Source of the DNA: DATAXV01 sp036272915
GTDB taxonomy: Bacteria; Chloroflexota; Dormibacteria; Dormibacterales; Dormibacteraceae
NCBI GenBank assembly: GCA_036272915.1
Contig: DATAXV010000049.1
Span: 1-17,417, forward strand
DNA length: 17,417 nucleotides
Direction: 5' to 3'
Position 1 is the stretch's first letter; the number at the start of each line of letters is the position of its first letter. A model generated the notes under the pieces. It was given only the letters and a program-made list of their open reading frames with translations. It did no database searches and had not been told where the DNA came from. Made by a program: the position numbers and the translations under genes. Shown here piece by piece: positions 12,789 to 17,417 of this stretch.

Positions 12789-14483
12789 ATGCAGCAGTTA
12801 CCCGACCTCTCCGGCGCCGGCGTGTCGGCCCGGCACCTGACCCTGACGGTCAGCCAGAAGCCTCTGATCGAGGACGCGAGCTTCGCCGTGCCCACCGGCC
12901 GGACCGTCGCCCTGGTCGGCCGTAACGGATCCGGCAAGTCGACCCTGCTCGAGACCATCGCCGCCCAGGCCCGAGCCGGTTCGCCGCCTCAGCACGTGGC
13001 CGTCGAGGGGGAGCTGCGGCTGGGGCCCGGAACCCGGGTCGCGATACTTCCCCAGAACCCACAGGTGACCTCGACCGGCAGCGTCGAGGAGTACCTGGAC
13101 GACTGCGCGGGCGAGGTCAGCCTGGCCTGGAACCAGCATGAGCACTGGTCGGCGCGGCTCGGCGACGGTGGGGAGGAGGCGCTGCAGCGCTACGGCGAGG
13201 CGCTCGAGACGATGCAGCGCCTCGGGGCCTGGGACTACCCCCAGCGTCGGCGCGAGGTGGTCTCGGGTCTCGGCCTCGACCAGGAGCTCCTGTCCCGGCC
13301 CCTGCGCAGCCTGAGCGGGGGCGAGGCCACGCGCGCCGCCCTGGCCGGGGTGCTGCTCTCGCCGGCCAACCTGATCCTCCTCGACGAGCCCACCAACAAC
13401 CTCGACTTCGCCAGCCTCGCCTTCCTCTCCCGCTGGGTGGTGGCCTCGGAGGCGGGGATCCTCGTCGTCTCCCACGACCGCGACTTCCTCGACCAGACCG
13501 TCGGCGAGATCCTGGAGGTCGAGGAGCGGACCAACCGGATGCGCCACTACGGCGGCAGCTATTCCTTCTACGAGGCCCGCCGCGAGGAGGAGTTCGCGGC
13601 GCAGCTGCGCGCGTACGAGGAGCAGGAGGGGAAGCGACGGCGCCTGGAGACGTCCATCGGTCAGATCTCGGAGCGCGCCGACCGCTTCCAGAACACCTCG
13701 CAGAACGACTACTACCGGCACCGGGGGGCGAAGGTGGCGAAGCAGGCCAGGGCGCAGGCGACCAGGGTCGAGCGCGAGCTCAACCGCGTCTCCGAGCCGA
13801 AGCCGCCGATGCCGCCCCGCTTCATCGTCCTTCCCCCGGCGATCACCGGCGGCACGCTGTTCAGAGCCACGGGCCTCACCTTCGGGTATGGCGAACCTCT
13901 CTTCTCCGATCTCGACCTGACGGTCGGCGCCGGCGAGCGGACGGCGGTCATCGGCGCCAACGGGTCGGGCAAGACGACGCTGATCAGCGTCCTCGCCGGC
14001 GAGCTCGAGCCGGAGCGCGGGGAGCTGTGGCGGGCACAGGGCCTGAGGCTCGGGCGGCTCCGTCAGGTCCAGCTCGACCTGGTGCCCAGGGAGACCCTGC
14101 TCGAGCACGTGCTGCGCCTGCAGCCGGCGCCGGCCGAGGAGCTGCGCGCGATCCTGGGCAAGGTGCTCTTCCGAGACCCGGCCTCGATGCGTGCCTCCGA
14201 GGTGAGCGAGGGGGAGCTGCGGCGCGCCGAGTGCGCGGCGCTGTTCGCCTCGGCCCCCGACCTGATCGTGCTCGACGAGCCCACCAACCACCTGGACCTG
14301 CCCACCATCGACATGCTCGAGCAGGCGCTCGGTGAGTTCAAGGGGGCCGTCCTCGCCGTCTCCCACGACCGCCGCTTCCTGCGCCGGCTCCGCCCCCAGG
14401 CCCTGATCGAGTTCGGGACCGGGTCGGTCGCGCACCGGCTGCGGGTCGACGAACGCGACCTGGAGATGGTGTTGGCGGGCTGA
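12789..14483 (+). CDS. ABC-F family ATPase (ribosome-associated, two nucleotide-binding domains)
   Basis: A soluble twin-ATPase ABC-F protein of 564 residues with no membrane segments; the family acts on the ribosomal E site as translation factors or antibiotic-protection proteins. The first domain has Walker A GRNGSGKS (44-51), signature LSGGE (175-179) and Walker B LILLDEP (195-201). A charged linker (about 260-345, rich in Arg/Glu, with QNTSQNDYYRHRGAK) is the P-site tRNA-interaction region. The second domain has Walker A GANGSGKT (389-396), Walker B LIVLDEP (492-498) and both catalytic glutamates, but its signature reads VSEGE (472-476) instead of LSGGE. The ATG at 12789 is preceded by GGAG at 6 nt. 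An in-frame extension to GTG 12714 looks like a low-complexity leader. Which ABC-F subgroup it belongs to cannot be settled by eye. Confidence 0.92.
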   Translation: MQQLPDLSGAGVSARHLTLTVSQKPLIEDASFAVPTGRTVALVGRNGSGKSTLLETIAAQARAGSPPQHVAVEGELRLGPGTRVAILPQNPQVTSTGSVEEYLDDCAGEVSLAWNQHEHWSARLGDGGEEALQRYGEALETMQRLGAWDYPQRRREVVSGLGLDQELLSRPLRSLSGGEATRAALAGVLLSPANLILLDEPTNNLDFASLAFLSRWVVASEAGILVVSHDRDFLDQTVGEILEVEERTNRMRHYGGSYSFYEARREEEFAAQLRAYEEQEGKRRRLETSIGQISERADRFQNTSQNDYYRHRGAKVAKQARAQATRVERELNRVSEPKPPMPPRFIVLPPAITGGTLFRATGLTFGYGEPLFSDLDLTVGAGERTAVIGANGSGKTTLISVLAGELEPERGELWRAQGLRLGRLRQVQLDLVPRETLLEHVLRLQPAPAEELRAILGKVLFRDPASMRASEVSEGELRRAECAALFASAPDLIVLDEPTNHLDLPTIDMLEQALGEFKGAVLAVSHDRRFLRRLRPQALIEFGTGSVAHRLRVDERDLEMVLAG

Positions 14484-14504
14484 GGAGAGGTCCTGCCTCA
14501 GCCC
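14477..14504. terminator. Bidirectional stem-loop spanning both convergent stop codons
   Basis: GGGCTGAGG (14477-14485), 10-nt loop, CCTCAGCCC (14496-14504): a perfect 9-bp stem. The left arm contains the ABC-F TGA (14481-14483) and the right arm contains the complement of the Clp_N gene's stop (14498-14500). The gap between the genes is only 14 bp, so one hairpin probably ends both transcripts. No T-tract. Confidence 0.55.
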
Positions 14505-15055
14505 CCGGAGGTCTCCTCGGCCGGTGGATGATTCCGCTCGAGGGCGCGTCGGAGGTGCTCTTCGCTGACCTCGGACGCGCCCTCCTCGCCGGCGATCCTG
14601 ACCGCTGCGTCGAGCAGGAGGACGACCTGATGGGACACCGGAGGTGAGGTGGCGCCGAGGGTGCGAAGGGCGCGAAGCTTGGCCAGGTTGGAACGCGGAG
14701 GCCTCTTCCCGGTGGCGGGAGCGGTGTCGGTCTCCTCGGCAACGCGCTCGATGACGCGATTGCGGGTTGCGCCGAGGTCCTCAAGGACGTGGGCGGCGAT
14801 CCCCTCGCCCTCGATCATCAGGCCGAGGAGGATGTGCTCGGTGCCAACGCGGCTGCTCTCGATCTGGGGGCGCACGGTGTCCAGGTCGGCGCCGAGTTCG
14901 CGCAGCACCCTGCCGCCCAGCCCGCGCTCCTCGCGCAGTAGCGCGAGCAGCACGTGCTCGGTGCCGACGTAGCTGTGGTTGTTGCTTGCGGCCTCCTCCT
15001 CGGCGAGCGAGAGGGCCGTCTTGGCGTGCTCGGTGAAGCGCTTGAACGGAAACAT
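14498..15055 (-). CDS. Stand-alone Clp N-terminal (Clp_N) repeat protein, short form
   Basis: A 185-residue protein made of the repeats found at the N-terminus of ClpC/ClpA, where they bind substrates and adaptors, but with no AAA+ ATPase domain. The first repeat begins FKRFTEHAKTALSLAEEEA and has HSYVGTEHVLLALLRE (TEH at 32-34). The second repeat has GTEHILLGLMIEGEGIAAHVLEDLGAT (TEH at 72-74) but lacks its leading helix, which the paralogue upstream keeps. A third, degenerate half-repeat (VSHQVVLLLDAAVRIAGEEG, EEHLRRAL with EEH at 165-167) closes the protein after a basic linker. AGGAGG lies 8 nt before the ATG. It follows the second Clp_N gene by 93 nt and is probably in one transcript with it. 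Likely an adaptor or decoy for a Clp machine; function is inferred only from the domain. Confidence 0.88.
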   Translation of the reverse strand: MFPFKRFTEHAKTALSLAEEEAASNNHSYVGTEHVLLALLREERGLGGRVLRELGADLDTVRPQIESSRVGTEHILLGLMIEGEGIAAHVLEDLGATRNRVIERVAEETDTAPATGKRPPRSNLAKLRALRTLGATSPPVSHQVVLLLDAAVRIAGEEGASEVSEEHLRRALERNHPPAEETSGG

Positions 15056-15148
15056 GCCGGGTCCCTCCTGGTGATAGGCGTCCGCCCGGTGACGCGCGCG
15101 CCGCGAACGGCGGATCCACCCTCGTTTGCCTCATCGATCCCTCACGGA

Positions 15149-15964
15149 TCAGGCGCCGCCACCCTCGCCGAGAGCGTGCCGGAGATGATCCGGTGTCACC
15201 AGCCGCGCTCCCGCGTCCCGGGCCAGCTCCCGTGCTCGCTCGAGCACCTGCTCCAGCTCGAGCGAGAAGAGGAGTGGAGGAGGCGCCGTCTCGGTCCTGG
15301 TGGGTGCCTGGCCTTCGACCCGGGTCCTCCTGAGCTCGGCGACGCGCCGGGTGACCCGGTCTTGGGTCGCACCCAGGTCCTCCAGGACCTTGACCGCGAC
15401 GCCCTCGCCCTCGACCATCAGGCCGAGCAGGATGTGCTCGGTGTCGACCTCGGTGCTGCCCATGCGCTGAGCCTCGTCGAACGAGATCTCGATGACCTTC
15501 TTCACCCGCGAGGTGGGGATGATCTGCTGGATGATGATTCGCTCGTTCCGGCCCAGGACCCTCGCGAGCGCCTCGCGTACCCGGCCCACGTCCACGCCGA
15601 GGTCGCGCAGGGCCTGGGCGCCGATGCCGTCCCCCTCGCGCAGCAGGCCGAGGAGGAGGTGCTCGGTCCCGATGTACGAATGGTGGGAGCGGACAGCCTC
15701 CTCCTGGGCCAGCTCCAGGACCTTCTTGGTCGCGTCGCTGAAATGGTCGAAGGGATGCATTGATCGGCCTCCCGGCATTGCGCCTGACGGATGGAGAGGG
15801 GCATTCCGCCAGCGTTCGGGCGCGGGCGCCGACGTGGGGTGAGTGGTGTTCGCTCGCAGCGGCGGCGGGCGTCGCAGCAGGCTGGCTCGAGCCGCCGTGT
15901 ACGACTCCCCGGTGCGGCGCATGCGCGCGCGGACGCGCCGCTTGAAGTCCCGACGCTCTGTCAC
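15149..15964 (-). CDS. Stand-alone Clp_N repeat protein with basic N-terminal extension; internal start at 15760
   Basis: From the GTG at 15964 this is 271 residues; from the ATG at 15760 it is 203. The Clp_N part (numbered from 15760) has two full repeats, with GTEHLLLGLLREGDG (TEH at 32-34) and VDTEHILLGLMVEGEG (TEH at 107-109), plus a third half-repeat ending PDHLRHAL (190-192). It has no ATPase domain. The extra N-terminus begins with a strongly basic motif, ERRDFKRRVRARMRRTGESY followed by TAARASLL, then a Pro-rich linker. Both starts are well supported: GAGGAGGT 6 nt before the GTG and GGGAGG about 7 nt before the ATG, with no stop codon between, so two isoforms may be made. It is the first gene of the Clp_N pair, behind the promoter at 16127-16155. 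A weak GATCC/GGATC stem (15136-15150) lies at its stop. Confidence 0.8.
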   Translation of the reverse strand: MTERRDFKRRVRARMRRTGESYTAARASLLRRPPPLRANTTHPTSAPAPERWRNAPLHPSGAMPGGRSMHPFDHFSDATKKVLELAQEEAVRSHHSYIGTEHLLLGLLREGDGIGAQALRDLGVDVGRVREALARVLGRNERIIIQQIIPTSRVKKVIEISFDEAQRMGSTEVDTEHILLGLMVEGEGVAVKVLEDLGATQDRVTRRVAELRRTRVEGQAPTRTETAPPPLLFSLELEQVLERARELARDAGARLVTPDHLRHALGEGGGA

Positions 15965-16126
15965 GGGCCGACCTCCTCGACCGTCCGGCATCGCCCCCCG
16001 GCGGCGGCCAATTGACGGCGCGATCAGGTTGACCAGAGGTCCGAGAGTCTGCCTCCCTTCACCTCACCCGAGGGCCGGACCGGGGCGGCCGCCATGAGGT
16101 TGGGCGCGGACCGTGCGCCTCGGGCG

Positions 16127-16155
16127 AGTATCCCACCGGGACACGTTCTCGTCAA
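16127..16155 (-). promoter_or_regulatory. Sigma-70-type promoter of the Clp_N gene pair
   Basis: On the minus strand TTGACG (16155-16150), a 17-bp spacer and GATACT (16132-16127): the best matched -35/-10 pair in the window. Transcription would start near 16120 and give a leader of about 155 nt before the GTG at 15964. The space between the YceI stop and this start (about 280 bp) otherwise holds only the inverted repeats and hairpin listed here; I see no gene in it. Confidence 0.6.
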
Positions 16156-16160
16156 GAGAA
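16146..16160. promoter_or_regulatory. Inverted repeat over the -35 of the Clp_N promoter, putative operator
   Basis: TTCTC (16146-16150), spacer GTCAA, GAGAA (16156-16160): perfect 5-bp arms, with the spacer and inner left base forming the -35. A second small palindrome, CTCGA-T-TCGAG (16168-16178), lies just upstream. Neither matches the CIRCE or HspR consensus as I know them. Confidence 0.35.
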
Positions 16161-16209
16161 CGGCACCCTCGATTCGAGTGGCGTGAAGCGATGCCGCCGC
16201 CGGGCTTGA

Positions 16210-16238
16210 CCGGCCCGGAAACCCCGTGCCCGGGCCGG
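16210..16238 (-). terminator. GC-rich hairpin after the YceI gene
   Basis: CCGGCCCGG (16210-16218), 11-nt loop, CCGGGCCGG (16230-16238): a perfect 9-bp stem 8 nt beyond the YceI stop codon. No T-tract follows on the minus strand. Position and strength fit a terminator insulating the YceI transcript from the Clp_N promoter. Confidence 0.55.
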
Positions 16239-16246
16239 CACCTGGG

Positions 16247-16978
16247 TCAGGACTTGACGTAGTTCAGCTGGAACTCGACGGTGATGTCCGGCTGCACGGT
16301 GACGAAGGGCACCTGCGGTGGCTGGACGCCGTAGTCGGTCATGTCGGTCTGGATCGACCCCGCCACCTTGAGCTGGCCGTCCTGGCTCTCCGCCTGGAGC
16401 GTCGCGTTGACCTGGTGTGACTCGCCGTGCAGGGACAGGGTGCCGGGCACGGTCAGGTTGACCACCTGGCCGTCGTGGACGCCGGCGGGCAACTCGATCG
16501 TCCCCGAGCTGGTGAAGGTCGCGGTCGGGTACTGGGTGACATCGAGGTCCTGGCCCACGACCCGGTCCCGATTGGCGACGTTGAAGCCGGCCACCGAGTC
16601 GACGCTCTTGAGCCCGGCCAGCTGAACGGTGACCGTGACCCCGGTGGCCTCGAGGTTGCCGGCGGACTCGGTCAGGGCGAGCTTGCCGGTGACGTCCGAC
16701 GTCCGCGAGACCGCGTCGTGGTTGGAGGTCATGCTGACGAACTTCTCGACCGCGCGGTACCCGGCCAGCGACCCGGTCGTGACCTGCCAGTCGCCGGTGA
16801 GCGACGAGGACTTGTCGGCGGTGCCGGTGCTCGTCGTGGCGATGGGGCTGGGGGTCGCCAGCGCCAGTTTCTTCGGTGCGGAGTGGAGGCCGGAGAAGAA
16901 GTACAGGTAGGAGCCCACGCCGGCGACGACGACGATGAGGGCGAGGGCCGAAATCGAGATCAACAGCTTTCTACGCAC
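16247..16978 (-). CDS. YceI-family lipid-binding-type protein with N-terminal membrane anchor
   Basis: YceI proteins are eight-stranded lipocalin-like barrels that bind isoprenoid or other lipids outside the cytosol. The 243-residue protein starts with basic VRRKLL and one hydrophobic segment (about 5-28, ISALALIVVVAGVGSYLYFF), an uncleaved anchor or signal peptide without a lipobox Cys. A Ser/Thr-rich linker follows, then the YceI domain (from about 60: LTGDWQV, the SRTSDVTG strand, FNVANRDRVVGQDLDVTQYP and the LHGESHQV strand) to the C-terminus. The GTG at 16978 is chosen because homology-like sequence and the anchor begin there and AAGGAG lies about 11 nt upstream; the open frame to 17215 runs antisense through the response regulator and is rejected. 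It is divergent from that regulator across 123 bp, which suggests joint control. Confidence 0.87.
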   Translation of the reverse strand: MRRKLLISISALALIVVVAGVGSYLYFFSGLHSAPKKLALATPSPIATTSTGTADKSSSLTGDWQVTTGSLAGYRAVEKFVSMTSNHDAVSRTSDVTGKLALTESAGNLEATGVTVTVQLAGLKSVDSVAGFNVANRDRVVGQDLDVTQYPTATFTSSGTIELPAGVHDGQVVNLTVPGTLSLHGESHQVNATLQAESQDGQLKVAGSIQTDMTDYGVQPPQVPFVTVQPDITVEFQLNYVKS

Positions 16979-17039
16979 GATCGATGCAGCTCCTTGGTGA
17001 AGGCCATCCCGGCGAGGGCCGGGGGTCGCCATCGACCTT

Positions 17040-17093
17040 CTCAGGACAAGCTGAAGCCTGCCTGAAGGAACCCCATTGGAGCGGTGAGATACT
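17040..17093 (+). promoter_or_regulatory. Direct-repeat operator and extended -10 of the response-regulator gene
   Basis: CTGAAG occurs at 17051-17056 and again at 17062-17067, exactly 11 bp apart, with a weaker CTCAGG copy (four of six) another 11 bp upstream at 17040-17045. Downstream, TGAGATACT (17085-17093) is an extended -10 ending 8 nt before the ATG, so the mRNA should be leaderless or nearly so; no -35 hexamer is evident. Repeats at one helical turn are typical binding sites of OmpR-family regulators, so autoregulation is likely, and the divergent YceI gene may share it. Confidence 0.5.
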
Positions 17094-17101
17094 CGGTTCG
17101 G

Positions 17102-17417
17102 ATGCGACTGCTGCTCGCCGAGGATGACCTGCGCCTGGCCGAGGCCCTCCAGCGGGGCCTGATCGAGGAGGGCTACACCGTCGACGTGGCCAACCGCGGC
17201 GACGACGCCCTGCACCTGCTTCGCATCTACGAGTACGCGGCGGCGATCATCGACTGGCGGATGCCGGGCATGCCCGGCGACGAGGTGATCCGGCGAGCCC
17301 GCGAGCTCGCGCTTCCGGTGCCGCTGCTCATGCTGACGGCGCGGGACACGACCAGCGACAAGGTCTGGGGCCTGGACGGGGGAGCCGACGACTACATCGT
17401 CAAGCCGGTCGACTTCG
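17102..17417 (+). CDS. Response regulator receiver domain, OmpR type (truncated by the window edge)
   Basis: The first 105 residues of a two-component response regulator. The receiver-domain residues are present: acidic pair Asp8-Asp9 in LLAEDD, phospho-acceptor Asp51 in AIIDWRMPGMPG, Thr79 in LMLTARD, and Lys101 in DDYIVKPVDF. The sequence style (MRLLLAEDD, GADDYIVKP) is that of OmpR/PhoB-type regulators, which would continue with a winged-helix DNA-binding domain and often a sensor kinase gene, both beyond the window. The ATG at 17102 has no Shine-Dalgarno and follows an extended -10 at leaderless spacing. It is divergent from the YceI gene. Confidence 0.93.
   Translation, partial: MRLLLAEDDLRLAEALQRGLIEEGYTVDVANRGDDALHLLRIYEYAAAIIDWRMPGMPGDEVIRRARELALPVPLLMLTARDTTSDKVWGLDGGADDYIVKPVDF

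Noticed and set aside
12798..14435. 545-residue minus-strand frame over the ABC-F gene
   Set aside because: Antisense shadow; the plus strand carries two complete ATPase domains.
16979..17215. N-terminal extension of the YceI protein
   Set aside because: It is antisense to the response-regulator gene and lacks a membrane segment at its start; the hydrophobic anchor and basic start are reached only at GTG 16978.

Overview
This is a roughly 17.4 kb stretch of dense, very GC-rich bacterial chromosome. GTG or TTG starts are common, Shine-Dalgarno sequences appear in front of only some genes, and several genes look leaderless, with a TANNNT-type -10 about 7-9 nt before the start codon. The content points to a high-GC Terrabacteria lineage such as Actinobacteria, Chloroflexota or Dormibacterota. 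That is an inference from style, the rpmB / Asp23 / fakA order and the stand-alone Clp_N proteins; no taxonomic marker was searched. I see no rRNA, tRNA, CRISPR, transposase or phage gene, and no gap between genes reaches 300 bases.

Layout. (1) 39-554 (+): ribH, the end of a riboflavin gene group that continues to the left. (2) 535-5479 (-): a co-directional run read from right to left: a formiminotransferase-like protein, a GuaB-like protein without CBS domains (IMPDH / GMP reductase superfamily), a class III CoA-transferase, a crotonase-fold protein translationally coupled to it (GTGA overlap), and an RmlC-type sugar epimerase. (3) 5501-6616 (+): an AcuC-type deacetylase, divergent from the formiminotransferase across only 21 bp. 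(4) 6638-8380 (-): argS, divergent from proline dehydrogenase (8480-9385, +). (5) 9428-12062: a small membrane protein and rpmB on the minus strand, facing away from an Asp23 protein and fakA, a neighbourhood I also recall from Firmicutes. (6) 12090-14483: an OsmC-family protein (-) and an ABC-F ATPase (+), divergent around a perfect hairpin palindrome. (7) 14498-15964 (-): two adjacent proteins made only of Clp N-terminal repeats with no ATPase, behind a good -35/-10 promoter with an overlapping inverted repeat. (8) 16247-16978 (-): a membrane-anchored YceI protein, divergent from an OmpR-type response regulator (17102 to the window edge) with an 11-bp-spaced direct repeat in front of it.

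How the genes work together. Most are housekeeping or central metabolism: flavin synthesis, arginyl-tRNA charging, ribosomal protein L28, proline catabolism (which needs flavin), fatty-acid activation and peroxide defence. The least explained parts are the paired Clp_N-only proteins, one with an extra basic N-terminal segment and two plausible starts; the CoA-transferase/crotonase pair, in which the crotonase lacks both hydratase glutamates; and the short divergent control regions, notably a shared symmetric -10 at 5486-5492 and the repeat array before the response regulator.
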